Numbered from the stretch's first letter, positions 7,067 to 14,584 are shown. The stretch is DNA of 20,893 nt from SIG565 sp045650565 (GCA_045650565.1 JAZRRG010000055.1:1-20893), one strand, 5' to 3'. A program made the numbers and translations. Notes: a model not told the origin generated them from the letters alone.

Positions 7067-7311
7067 ATAATGATTGTAGTTAGTCGAAGCGCTTTTAAGC
7101 GTTTTGACTAGCCACTTTTAAAGTGGCTACAGCAAAATCAAATTATATCATTTGATTTTGCACAACATTCATTGCAATGGTTAATGTCAAATTTTCTTTG
7201 AAAATTTGTCGTAAAATCAACGATTTATGTCGAAACATATATGTTTCGACTAACCTTAACCATTATAATGATTGTAGTTAGTCGAAGCGGTGAAGCGATT
7301 TGCCGCTTCGA
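7067..7311. repeat. Hairpin-rich non-coding element flanked by 25-bp direct repeats
   Basis: The tig-clpP spacer (7038-7351) holds no gene but a chain of palindromes. These are 7081-7094/7097-7110 (14 bp with two G-U pairs), 7109-7118/7120-7129, 7132-7143/7150-7161 (12 bp), 7170-7179, 7188-7196/7200-7208, the perfect 22-bp palindrome 7229-7250, and 7282-7290/7303-7311. A 25-bp direct repeat beginning ATAATGATTGTAGTTAG occurs at 7067-7091 and again at 7265-7289. This suggests a palindromic repeat element that was inserted or duplicated here. The first hairpins could also terminate the tig transcript. Confidence 0.6.
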
Positions 7312-7313
7312 TA

Positions 7314-7319
7314 TATAAT
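7314..7319 (+). promoter_or_regulatory. Possible -10 element for clpP
   Basis: A perfect TATAAT lies 33 bases before the clpP start and just after the last hairpin of the repeat element. No good -35 is seen at the expected distance; the position is occupied by hairpin sequence. I found no CtsR-type or CIRCE heat-shock operator. Confidence 0.35.
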
Positions 7320-7351
7320 CTTTAAAAGTACTTTTACGGAGGTTTATATTT

Positions 7352-7939
7352 ATGGATATGAGTTTTATTCCTTATGTTGTTGAACAAACAAGCAGGGGAG
7401 AGCGTTCTTATGATATCTTTTCTCGTTTGCTTAACGACCGAATTGTTATGCTTTGCGACCAGGTTAACGATACCACCGCAAGTCTTGTAATTGCGCAAAT
7501 GCTCTATCTTGAAGCGCAGGACCCCGATAAAGATATCAACTTCTATATCAACAGTCCCGGTGGCTCGGTATCGGCAGGTTTGGCTATCTACGATACAATG
7601 CAGTATATTAAATGTGATGTCAGCACCATTTGTATGGGCATGGCGGCAAGTATGGGTGCGTTTCTTTTAGCATCGGGAACAAAGGGGAAGCGTTTTGCGC
7701 TGCCCAACAGTGAAATTATGATTCATCAGCCCTTGGGTGGCGCACAGGGTCAAGCAACCGATGTGTTGATTCACGCACGTCATATTGAAAAAACTCGTGA
7801 AAAACTCAATAAAATTTTATCTGAGGTTACAGGTCGCACGCTTGAAGAAATAGAGAGAGATACCGAGCGTGACAACTTTATGTCGGCTGTTGAGGCGGCT
7901 CAATACGGTTTAGTAGATAAGGTTATTGAGAAAAGATAG
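7352..7939 (+). CDS. clpP: ATP-dependent Clp protease proteolytic subunit
   Basis: ClpP forms the tetradecameric serine protease chamber that degrades substrates unfolded by ClpX or ClpC. The catalytic triad is visible: Ser100 in MGMAASMGAF, His125 in EIMIHQPLGG and Asp174 in RDTERDNF. The handle and oxyanion segment SPGGSVSAGLAIYDTM is intact. The length of 195 aa is standard. The N-terminus (SFIPYVVEQTSRGERSYDIFSRLL) is the usual one including the axial-loop region. ATG 7352 has GGAGG at about 7340-7344. clpX follows after 8 bases, so protease and unfoldase are made together. Confidence 0.97.
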   Translation: MDMSFIPYVVEQTSRGERSYDIFSRLLNDRIVMLCDQVNDTTASLVIAQMLYLEAQDPDKDINFYINSPGGSVSAGLAIYDTMQYIKCDVSTICMGMAASMGAFLLASGTKGKRFALPNSEIMIHQPLGGAQGQATDVLIHARHIEKTREKLNKILSEVTGRTLEEIERDTERDNFMSAVEAAQYGLVDKVIEKR

Positions 7940-7947
7940 GAGCTAAT

Positions 7948-9207
7948 ATGCCTAACAAGGATAATAAAAGCATTTGCTGTTCCTTCTGCGGTAAAACGCA
8001 GGATGAAGCTGTAAGACTGATTGAGGGACCGGGCGTATTTATATGTGATAGCTGTGTTTCCTTTTGCAATTCACTTTTAATGGGTGATGAGGAATTTTCA
8101 GCCCAAAGAAAAAACACGTCAAAAAGAAAAAAAGAACAGGAATTTGTTTTACCAACTCCTGTTCAAATCAAAGAGAAGCTTGATGAATATGTTATAGGTC
8201 AGGACGACGCTAAAAAAACCCTTTCGGTTGCAGTTTATAATCATTATAAGCGAATTTTCAAAAATAGCGACAGCGATGTTGAATTAAATAAAAGCAATGT
8301 TGTTTTGCTGGGTCCTACAGGTGTTGGTAAAACTCTTTTAGCACAAACACTTGCTAAGATTATCGATGTACCGATTGCAATTACCGACGCTACCACCTTA
8401 ACCGAGGCGGGTTATGTTGGTGAAGATGTTGAAAATATCTTGTTGCGCTTAATTCAAGCGGCTGATTTTAATATTGAAAGGGCAGAGCGAGGCATTATCT
8501 ATGTTGATGAAATTGATAAGATAGCCCGTAAGTCCGAAAACACCTCGATTACCCGTGATGTAAGCGGTGAGGGTGTGCAACAGGCACTGCTTAAAATACT
8601 TGAGGGTACCGTTGCAAATGTTCCTCCACAAGGCGGCAGAAAGCATCCGCAACAAGAGTTTATTTCGATTGATACAACAAATATTTTGTTTATTTGTGCA
8701 GGTTCCTTCGATGGTCTTGATAAGGTTATTGAAAAAAGAGTGGGCGGTAGTATCTTGGGCTTCGGCGCACAGGTAAAATCAAAAGCCGATATTGTAAACG
8801 ATACCGTAAACACCGCAGTTACTCCGCAAGATTTGGTTAAGTTTGGTATTATACCCGAGTTAGTTGGTCGTTTGCCGGTAATAACGGCTCTCAAAGCTCT
8901 TGATAGGGATACGCTGATTCGCATTATGACCGAGCCGAAAAACTCAATAGTGAAGCAATATCAGGCATTATTCAAAATGGATGGCGTAACACTTGAGTTT
9001 GAAACCGAGGCATTGGAAGCGATTGCTGACCTTGCAATCGATAGGAAAACGGGGGCGAGAGGCATTCGCTCAATTATTGAAAATACTCTTAAAGAGTTAA
9101 TGTTTGAAGTTCCGTCAGATGCTTCTATTGAAAAAATAGTTATCACAAAACAGTCAGTTGGCGGAGAAAAGGCAATTATTAAACGCCGTAAAAATAAAGC
9201 AGTATAA
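7948..9207 (+). CDS. clpX: ATP-dependent Clp protease ATP-binding subunit ClpX
   Basis: ClpX is the AAA+ unfoldase partner of ClpP. An N-terminal zinc-binding domain has Cys11, Cys14, Cys33 and Cys36 (CSFC...CDSC). Walker A is GPTGVGKT (122-129), pore loop 1 is GYVGED (about 155-160), and Walker B is IIYVDEID (183-190). The ClpP-docking IGF loop reads LGF here (SILGFGAQV), a substitution also known in other lineages. The C-terminal GARGIRSI block carries the sensor-2 arginine. The length of 419 aa is normal. It lies 8 bases after clpP and ends at a strong hairpin (9209-9239). Confidence 0.97.
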   Translation: MPNKDNKSICCSFCGKTQDEAVRLIEGPGVFICDSCVSFCNSLLMGDEEFSAQRKNTSKRKKEQEFVLPTPVQIKEKLDEYVIGQDDAKKTLSVAVYNHYKRIFKNSDSDVELNKSNVVLLGPTGVGKTLLAQTLAKIIDVPIAITDATTLTEAGYVGEDVENILLRLIQAADFNIERAERGIIYVDEIDKIARKSENTSITRDVSGEGVQQALLKILEGTVANVPPQGGRKHPQQEFISIDTTNILFICAGSFDGLDKVIEKRVGGSILGFGAQVKSKADIVNDTVNTAVTPQDLVKFGIIPELVGRLPVITALKALDRDTLIRIMTEPKNSIVKQYQALFKMDGVTLEFETEALEAIADLAIDRKTGARGIRSIIENTLKELMFEVPSDASIEKIVITKQSVGGEKAIIKRRKNKAV

Positions 9208-9208
9208 T

Positions 9209-9239
9209 ATAAAACGGCAACCTATGGTTGCCGTTTTAT
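9209..9239 (+). terminator. Strong hairpin after clpX
   Basis: A 14-bp perfect stem (9209-9222 with 9226-9239, core AAAACGGCAACC / GGTTGCCGTTTT) has a 3-base loop and its T-run in the descending arm. It directly follows the clpX stop and ends only about 20 bases before the next gene's start, so it may also act as an attenuator or processing site. Confidence 0.8.
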
Positions 9240-9259
9240 CGTTAGGGGAAGTGAGAAAG

Positions 9260-10864
9260 GTGTTATTTGAGAAGCTTACAAAAGAGAATATTGTAAAAAT
9301 CGGTGACTTTTTGAAGAAGAACACATTATCATGTGAATTCACCCCCGCAAATTTGCTGTTATGGTCTCAAATGTATGATACACAATTCACGATAATGGAT
9401 GACACACTGTGTTTTAAATATGAAGAAAGTAACGGACCAATTTTTGCGTTACTCGGCGGGAATATTAACGAGAAAATTTATACAGTAACCGAATACTGCT
9501 TAAGGGAAAATATTGTTCCTAAAATCTCATTAAATGAGGAACAATTAAAAAGTATGGATGCTGTAGCTTTCGACTATGATGTTTTTGAGTCGGAAAGGTC
9601 AGCGGAATATATTTATTCGGTAGAAGCTTTATCTAATCTCAGCGGCAAAAAATATCATGCAAAGCGTAACCATATTGCTGCATTTTCAAAGCAGCATAAT
9701 TGGAGCTTTGAGGAATTAACGCCAAATAATTTACATGAGGTTTTAAAGATTTCGGATGAGTGGATAACCGAAAATAACAAGACAAACGAAGCATCAATAA
9801 ACACAGACCGTGATGGGATTGAAATGCTGCTCAATAACTTTTTGCCGTTGAGAGCGAGGGGCGGTATAGTGCGTGTTGAAGGTAGGGCGGTTGCTTTTTG
9901 CCTTGGTACACCGGTTAGCGATAAGGTGTTTGATATAAATTTTGAAAAGGCGCTACCCGAGTATAAAGGTGCTTACGCAGTTATCAACCGAGAGTTCGCT
10001 TCTCGACTTACCGATTTTGAATTTATAAATAGGGAGGACGATTTGGGTATTTTAGGACTCAGAAAAGCCAAGCTTTCCTATAAACCCGTAAAAATTCTTA
10101 AAAAATTTATTTTGGTACCAAAATTTATTAAAGAACAAACAAAAACATTGTTTTTAAGGACCTTTAGCGATGAAAACGAGAATTCGGCACAAATTTTGTT
10201 AAATAGATTTTTCCTTCATAATATGCTTCTTAAAATTGATAACCGAAAAATTGTTTCAATGTTATTTTCGATTGATGCGGCGGTTGGTAAAACCGAAGCG
10301 GCTTATATTTACGGCGCCGCAACGGATGTAGACTATCGCAACAAAGGTTATATGAAGCAATTGATAGAATTCGCATCCAAGCATTTCGATGCGCTTTATT
10401 TAAAACCTGCTACAAAGGAATTGTTTGAATTTTATAAAAAAATTGGCTTTAAAACAGTATTTTATAAAAATAAAATCAGCGGTATTGCAAAAAAAACTGA
10501 TATTAATATTCAAAAAATCGATAATGTTCAAGACCTTAAAAATGTTAGAGAGGCGCTGTTGCCCGAGATTAAGGTGCAATTATGTGATTCGGCTCTTGAA
10601 TATGTTTTGGAAAATTATATTGCGGTTACTGATAATATTCAAAATCCTCAAAATTTTGCCTTATTTACCATAGAAAACGCAACGGTGATAATTAACGAGA
10701 CATTATCAAAAACGGCTCTAAAGCCATTTTTAGAGGGGGTTTGCAAAAGCTTTGGTTGCAAAGAGTATACGGGCTATACGGTTGGTACCGATATCCCGTG
10801 CGGTATGATTAAAACAAGAATTGATTTTCCCGAAAAAATGTATATGGGATTAGATATTGATTGA
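9260..10864 (+). CDS. DUF2156 / GNAT-type acetyltransferase fusion protein
   Basis: Residues about 20-295 resemble DUF2156 (the phosphatidylglycerol lysyltransferase C-terminal, aminoacyl-transferase-like fold): FTPANLLLWSQMYDTQF, a YHAKRNHIAAF block, and a closing FINREDDLGILGLRKAKLSYKP. After a short linker, about 310-430 looks like a GNAT N-acetyltransferase (AAYIYGAATDVDYRNKGYMKQL, with RNKGYM as the acetyl-CoA loop), followed by about 100 residues I do not recognise. The substrate is unknown, and no membrane segments are seen. I prefer GTG 9260, which gives MLFEKLTKEN and has GGGGAAG (9245-9251) eight bases upstream. GTG 9251 touches that sequence. A longer frame reaching into clpX is unlikely. 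A perfect terminator follows. Confidence 0.75.
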   Translation: MLFEKLTKENIVKIGDFLKKNTLSCEFTPANLLLWSQMYDTQFTIMDDTLCFKYEESNGPIFALLGGNINEKIYTVTEYCLRENIVPKISLNEEQLKSMDAVAFDYDVFESERSAEYIYSVEALSNLSGKKYHAKRNHIAAFSKQHNWSFEELTPNNLHEVLKISDEWITENNKTNEASINTDRDGIEMLLNNFLPLRARGGIVRVEGRAVAFCLGTPVSDKVFDINFEKALPEYKGAYAVINREFASRLTDFEFINREDDLGILGLRKAKLSYKPVKILKKFILVPKFIKEQTKTLFLRTFSDENENSAQILLNRFFLHNMLLKIDNRKIVSMLFSIDAAVGKTEAAYIYGAATDVDYRNKGYMKQLIEFASKHFDALYLKPATKELFEFYKKIGFKTVFYKNKISGIAKKTDINIQKIDNVQDLKNVREALLPEIKVQLCDSALEYVLENYIAVTDNIQNPQNFALFTIENATVIINETLSKTALKPFLEGVCKSFGCKEYTGYTVGTDIPCGMIKTRIDFPEKMYMGLDID

Positions 10865-10901
10865 AAAAGAAGCTCTATGGAATAACCATAGAGCTTCTTT
10901 T
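10865..10901. terminator. Bidirectional terminator
   Basis: A 16-bp perfect stem (10865-10880 with 10886-10901, core AAGAAGCTCTATGG) has an AATAA loop and A/T runs on both flanks. It separates the plus-strand DUF2156 fusion gene from the minus-strand DUF6440 gene and overlaps the latter's stop codon. Confidence 0.88.
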
Positions 10902-11088
10902 ATTTATCTTCGTGAATAGGAGTAACAATAACTTTACCATAGCAATCAAGCAATGGAGTTAGTCCACCACCGTAACCACCCTGTCTATATAAGTAGTTAA
11001 CACCCGTTAATTTATCAACCCAAATTTCCATACTGCCGCAAAAACCGTTTGTGTAGGTTTTAATAAATCTATTATCCTTTTTTGACAT
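10900..11088 (-). CDS. DUF6440 family small protein
   Basis: A 62-aa protein starts MSKKDNRFIKTY. The core VDKLTGVNYLYRQGGYGGG followed by LTPLLDCYGK matches what I remember of DUF6440, a short family of unknown function in Firmicutes (pattern VDkxTGVxYL...GGLTPLLD). No signal peptide or membrane helix is present. ATG 11088 is chosen because AGGTGAT lies just upstream on the minus strand; longer readings would start inside argS. It sits 13 bases after the argS stop and is the last gene of the murI-DUF1934-argS operon. Its stop codon is part of the terminator stem. Confidence 0.75.
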   Translation of the reverse strand: MSKKDNRFIKTYTNGFCGSMEIWVDKLTGVNYLYRQGGYGGGLTPLLDCYGKVIVTPIHEDK

Positions 11089-11101
11089 AATATCACCTCG
11101 T

Positions 11102-12787
11102 TTACATACTTTCAGGTGCTTCAATTTTTAGCATATTAAGTATGTTCTTGATAACTACTCCTGTGTCTTTACAAAGCATTATTCTTGCTTGCATCAGGTT
11201 TTCATCAATCCCTCTTACACGGCAGTTATTATAAAATTTATGGAACTTGGTTGCAAGTTCGGTAACATAATGGGTCATTCGTGCGGGGTCATAGTTAATC
11301 GCTGATGATTTAATTTCATCGGTTAGAGCCGCTAAATGTACAATTAACTCACGCTCTTCGGGTGATTTAAGCAAATTGAGCTCATCAGTAGTGCATTTTC
11401 TAACAGCAATGCCGTCTGCATCGAGATTTCTTAAAATACTGCAAATTCTCGCATATGCATATTGCACATAATATACGGGGTTTTGGCTTGACTGCTCAAC
11501 CGCTAAATCAAGGTCAAAGTCGAAATGACTGTTTGCCTCACGCAAATTAAAGAAAAATCTTGCCGCATCAATAGGCACTTCCTCAAGTAATGTTACAAGT
11601 GTAATAGATTTTCCCGAACGCTTTGATGCTTTAATTACCTCTCCATCACGAACAAGTCGAACCATTTGCATAAGAACAACATCTAATCGGTCAGCATCAA
11701 CACCGAGTGCAGTGAGTGCCGCTTTAAGTCGGGGAACATAGCCGTGGTGGTCGGCGCCTAAAATATCAATCGCCTTGTCAAATCCACGGGTTACAAGCTT
11801 GTTGTAATGATATGCAATATCAGGTACAACGTATGTCGGAACCCCGTTTGAGCGCACAAGAACAAAATCTTCGGCACCAAAATCGCTGCCCTTAAACCAC
11901 AATGCATCCTCTTTTAAGTATGTGTGTCCGCTTTTCTTTAGTAATTCAACAATTCTTGTTGCCTCACCGTTATTATGAAGTGTGCTTTCCTTAAACCAAG
12001 TATCGTATTTGATTCTGTATTTAAGTAGGTCATCGTGAAGGCCCTTTATATTTTTTGGCAGGGCAAATGCTACCAATGCTTTTCTACGCTCATCCTCTGT
12101 GGCGGTTAAGTACTTGTCACCGTGCAAATCGGCAAAAGCAGTCGCATGGGCAACAATATCAGCACCGTGATATGAGTCCTCGGGCATCTCAATTGAGTCA
12201 TCGAAAATTTGTTGATATCTTAAATCTAATGAAAGTCCAAATTTATTTATTTGGTTTCCAGCATCATTTATGTAAAATTCACGCTCAACCTGATAACCTG
12301 CCGCCTCTAAAACGGCAGCCAAGCAGTCGCCCAAAGCACCGCCACGGGCATTGCCAATATGCATAGGTCCTGTCGGGTTTGCCGAAACAAATTCAACAAG
12401 TACACGCTTATTCTCACCAAAATCGCTTTTTCCGTACTCGTTGCCGAGATTATCAATATCGGCTATAATGTCAGAATAATAATTATCACCTAAAAAGAAG
12501 TTGATGAATCCGGGACCCGCTATCTCAAAACGGTCGATATATGTGTTTTCAAAATCGGCATTAGCCATAAGTGTTTCGGCGATTTTTCTTGGGGCAGACC
12601 TAAAATTCCGTGCCCAAGACATAGCGGCATTAACTGCATAGTCACCGTGCTCACGGTTAGCGGGTACTTCAATTATAAAATCGGTAAGCTCTGCTACGGG
12701 CAACTCATTGTTGGACATTGCTTTATTAGCAGCATCTATAATGCACTGCTTGATTTGTTGTTTTGCTTTATAAACTATTTGTGACAC
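11102..12787 (-). CDS. argS: Arginine--tRNA ligase
   Basis: ArgRS is a class I synthetase that charges tRNA-Arg. The HIGH motif is HIGN in SANPTGPMHIGNARGG (near residue 143). The KMSKS-equivalent is KASKRSGKS (near 386), and an additional tRNA-recognition N-terminal domain and C-terminal DALR anticodon-binding domain are evident (about 440-561). At 561 aa it is of normal length. GTG 12787 is preferred because AGAGGT lies about 8 bases upstream. TTG 12796, in frame, would fall inside that ribosome binding site. The gene starts within the last codons of the DUF1934 gene (20-base overlap), as in the ywiB-argS pair of Bacillus. Confidence 0.94.
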   Translation of the reverse strand: MSQIVYKAKQQIKQCIIDAANKAMSNNELPVAELTDFIIEVPANREHGDYAVNAAMSWARNFRSAPRKIAETLMANADFENTYIDRFEIAGPGFINFFLGDNYYSDIIADIDNLGNEYGKSDFGENKRVLVEFVSANPTGPMHIGNARGGALGDCLAAVLEAAGYQVEREFYINDAGNQINKFGLSLDLRYQQIFDDSIEMPEDSYHGADIVAHATAFADLHGDKYLTATEDERRKALVAFALPKNIKGLHDDLLKYRIKYDTWFKESTLHNNGEATRIVELLKKSGHTYLKEDALWFKGSDFGAEDFVLVRSNGVPTYVVPDIAYHYNKLVTRGFDKAIDILGADHHGYVPRLKAALTALGVDADRLDVVLMQMVRLVRDGEVIKASKRSGKSITLVTLLEEVPIDAARFFFNLREANSHFDFDLDLAVEQSSQNPVYYVQYAYARICSILRNLDADGIAVRKCTTDELNLLKSPEERELIVHLAALTDEIKSSAINYDPARMTHYVTELATKFHKFYNNCRVRGIDENLMQARIMLCKDTGVVIKNILNMLKIEAPESM

Positions 12788-13211
12788 TGTTTTCAACCTC
12801 TTTTACGGATATTTCTACTGTATTACGGCTTATGAGTCCGTTATCAATATCAATGGTGTAACTCATTGAGAGCTTGCCGCCTTTTTTGTTTAAATTGTTT
12901 TGTATGGTCTCGCCAAATATACCAAGCACCAACTCACCTTGCGGTACCGAATAAAAACACTTGCTTCTTTGCCCCTTTTCTATAACAAAGCGACTCTCGA
13001 TAGCACCGCTACGGTTCATAATAATGCGGTCATCACTTTCGGCTTTAAGGGTGGTTTTTACGGGTGAGCCCTCAATGGTTTGGCTTTCCTCATAAACCAG
13101 CATAAATTTGCCGTCACGCTCGGCAAATTTACCAAGTGTTGTAAATTCAATGACATCACTATCATTTTCAAATCCCTGTGTGCCCTTGATGTTTATTATT
13201 ACATCCTTCAT
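12768..13211 (-). CDS. DUF1934 (YwiB-like) beta-barrel protein
   Basis: A 147-aa protein starts MKDVIINIKGTQ. The strand-rich pattern (VIEFTTLGKF, GKFMLVYEES, SRFVIEKGQR, GKLSMSYTIDIDNG) and the position directly before argS match YwiB/DUF1934, a lipocalin-like small beta-barrel of unknown function. The acidic, alternating hydrophobic sequence has no signal peptide. It overlaps murI by 4 bases (ATGA) and contains the argS ribosome binding site near its 3' end, so translation of the three genes is probably coupled. Confidence 0.82.
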   Translation of the reverse strand: MKDVIINIKGTQGFENDSDVIEFTTLGKFAERDGKFMLVYEESQTIEGSPVKTTLKAESDDRIIMNRSGAIESRFVIEKGQRSKCFYSVPQGELVLGIFGETIQNNLNKKGGKLSMSYTIDIDNGLISRNTVEISVKEVENSVTNSL

Positions 13212-14026
13212 ATTTTATCTATATCCACCTGTTCTGCGTTGTTACTGTCTAACTTTTCACCTAAAAGAATCTGCGTTGTTTTTTCAAAAGAGCTTGTCAT
13301 ATCGCTTACATAGAATTTGTTAATGCCATTAGTATTATCGGAATTTAACATATTATTCTCTTGAAGGTATGCTTTAACAGCATCGGCAGTAGCGGTTCCC
13401 ATGTTTATTAGGGTTACGCCTTTGCCCATAATTTTTGATATTATATCGGTTAGGAGAGGGTAGTGGGTGCAACCTAAAATGAGCGTATCAACACCGGCAT
13501 CTTTTAATGGCTCAAGATAGCGCCGAGCTATTTCGTAAACGGCGGCATTGTCGGATGTAAACCATCCTTCTTCAACCAAAGGCACAAACAACGGACAGCT
13601 CACCGACAACACTGTAGCGGTAGGCAACAACTTAATAATTTGCTTTCTGTGCGCCTCACTGTTTATGGTTGCGGGTGTGCCTATTACACCGATTTTACCG
13701 TTTTTTGATGATAAAACTGCTGCTTTAGAAGCATAAGATATAACCTCAAAAAATGGTACCGGTAAATGTTTGCCTGTATCAGCAGCAACGGCGCTAACCG
13801 TACCACAGGCTGCAATAATAACCTTAACGTTTTTATCAATTAAGAATTTTTCATCCTGAATAGCATATTTTTTAATTGTTTCACAGCTTCTCGTACCGTA
13901 AGGTACACGTCCTGTATCACCAAAATAGATTATGTTTTCACCGGGAAGCACCTTGGAAATCTCTCGCATAACGGTTAGTCCGCCAAGGCCCGAATCGAAA
14001 ATTCCAATAGGGCGTGAATCGGCCAT
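13208..14026 (-). CDS. murI: Glutamate racemase
   Basis: MurI makes D-glutamate for peptidoglycan stem peptides. The N-terminal GIFDSGLGGLTVMREI and YFGDTGRVPYGTRS blocks are diagnostic. The two catalytic cysteines are Cys74 in AACGTVSA and Cys186 in LILGCTHYPLL. The first motif reads CGT where CNT is the usual form. At 272 aa the length is normal. ATG 14026 follows AGGAG with 9 bases between; TTG 14032 (spacing 4) is the alternative. This is the first gene of the operon running to 10900, with a promoter at 14064-14092. Confidence 0.94.
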   Translation of the reverse strand: MADSRPIGIFDSGLGGLTVMREISKVLPGENIIYFGDTGRVPYGTRSCETIKKYAIQDEKFLIDKNVKVIIAACGTVSAVAADTGKHLPVPFFEVISYASKAAVLSSKNGKIGVIGTPATINSEAHRKQIIKLLPTATVLSVSCPLFVPLVEEGWFTSDNAAVYEIARRYLEPLKDAGVDTLILGCTHYPLLTDIISKIMGKGVTLINMGTATADAVKAYLQENNMLNSDNTNGINKFYVSDMTSSFEKTTQILLGEKLDSNNAEQVDIDKI

Positions 14027-14063
14027 ATCCAATATCTCCTCTCAAAACACAAAAACTCTATTC

Positions 14064-14092
14064 ATAATACCATATTTATGCATTCACTGCAA
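14064..14092 (-). promoter_or_regulatory. Sigma-A promoter of the murI operon
   Basis: On the minus strand TTGCAG (complement of 14087-14092) is followed after 17 bases by TATTAT (complement of 14064-14069), 38 bases before the murI ATG. Both hexamers are close to consensus. Confidence 0.65.
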
Positions 14093-14124
14093 CAAATTTA
14101 TTGATAAAAAAGGTAAATATAATA

Positions 14125-14152
14125 TTGACAACGCAAAAAATTATGGTATAAT
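14125..14152 (+). promoter_or_regulatory. Strong sigma-A promoter for the tRNA-Ile2/tRNA-Trp genes
   Basis: Perfect TTGACA (14125-14130) and TATAAT (14147-14152) are 16 bases apart. The -10 ends 15 bases before the mature tRNA 5' end, which is typical of a stable-RNA promoter. It is divergent from the murI promoter. Confidence 0.88.
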
Positions 14153-14167
14153 AATTCTTGCTGACAC

Positions 14168-14244
14168 GGACCAGTAGCTCAGTTGGTTAGAGCAACCGGC
14201 TCATAACCGGTTGGTCCGGGGTTCGAGTCCCTGCTGGTCCACCA
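14168..14244 (+). tRNA. tRNA with CAU anticodon, most likely tRNA-Ile2
   Basis: A full cloverleaf is present: acceptor GGACCAG / CTGGTCC, D arm GCTC-AGTTGGTTA-GAGC, anticodon loop CTCATAA, T arm CGGGG-TTCGAGT-CCCTG (closing pair mismatched or weak) and encoded CCA. The GGACC...CGGCTCATAACCG pattern resembles Firmicutes tRNA-Ile(CAU), whose anticodon C is changed to lysidine by TilS so that it reads AUA. Elongator tRNA-Met is the alternative. It is not the initiator type, which carries a mismatched first acceptor pair. Confidence 0.92.
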
Positions 14245-14371
14245 GTGTTAGCGTAGAGATTTTGGTATAGTAGTCATTTATAATCTCGGTGGCAGTTAAT
14301 GTTACGCATCAAACGGCGCACTTGCTTGTTTTCTGCGGCAGGGACAAGTGAAATTATTAATAATTAAATAT

Positions 14372-14447
14372 AGGGGTATAGCTCAGTTGGTAGGGCATCG
14401 GTCTCCAAAACCGTGTGCCGAGGGTTCAAGTCCTTCTGCCCCTGCCA
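14372..14447 (+). tRNA. tRNA-Trp (CCA anticodon)
   Basis: Acceptor AGGGGTA pairs with TGCCCCT, the D arm GCTC-AGTTGGTA-GGGC is regular, and the anticodon loop CTCCAAA gives CCA. Discriminator G and encoded CCA follow, as expected for tryptophan tRNA. It lies 127 bases after the CAU tRNA. That spacer holds no clear promoter or gene, so the two are probably cotranscribed. Confidence 0.95.
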
Positions 14448-14481
14448 GAAAAACTGAGTTGTTTTGACAAGTCGGGTTTTC

Positions 14482-14563
14482 AGTTATATTCGCCTTGCGG
14501 CGAGTTATATTGCTTCGCAGTGATATTTGAACTTCGTTCAAGTTATATTCGCTTCGCGAGTTT
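14482..14563. repeat. Array of four phased mini-hairpins
   Basis: Short hairpins with TTC or TTGC loops recur about every 20 bases: TCGCC-TTGC-GGCGA (14490-14503), TGC-TTC-GCA (14511-14519), TTGAAC-TTC-GTTCAA (14527-14541) and TCGC-TTC-GCGA (14549-14559). They are joined by near-identical linkers AGTTATATT / GTGATATTT. The stem sequences differ while the linker is kept, so this is a structured repeat, not simple duplication. No open frame of interest crosses it. Confidence 0.6.
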
Positions 14564-14584
14564 TTTAATTCGTGCAACCCTTTC

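Noticed and set aside
7038..7351. CRISPR array or riboswitch in the hairpin-rich spacer
   Set aside because: The palindromes differ from each other and there are no regular repeats with spacers; only one 25-bp direct repeat pair is present, and no known riboswitch consensus was recognised.
7252..7351. CtsR or CIRCE heat-shock operator before clpP
   Set aside because: No GGTCAAA-type tandem heptamers or TTAGCACTC-N9-GAGTGCTAA dyad is present.
8499..8924. Minus-strand 141-aa frame inside clpX
   Set aside because: Antisense shadow of a strongly conserved AAA+ core.
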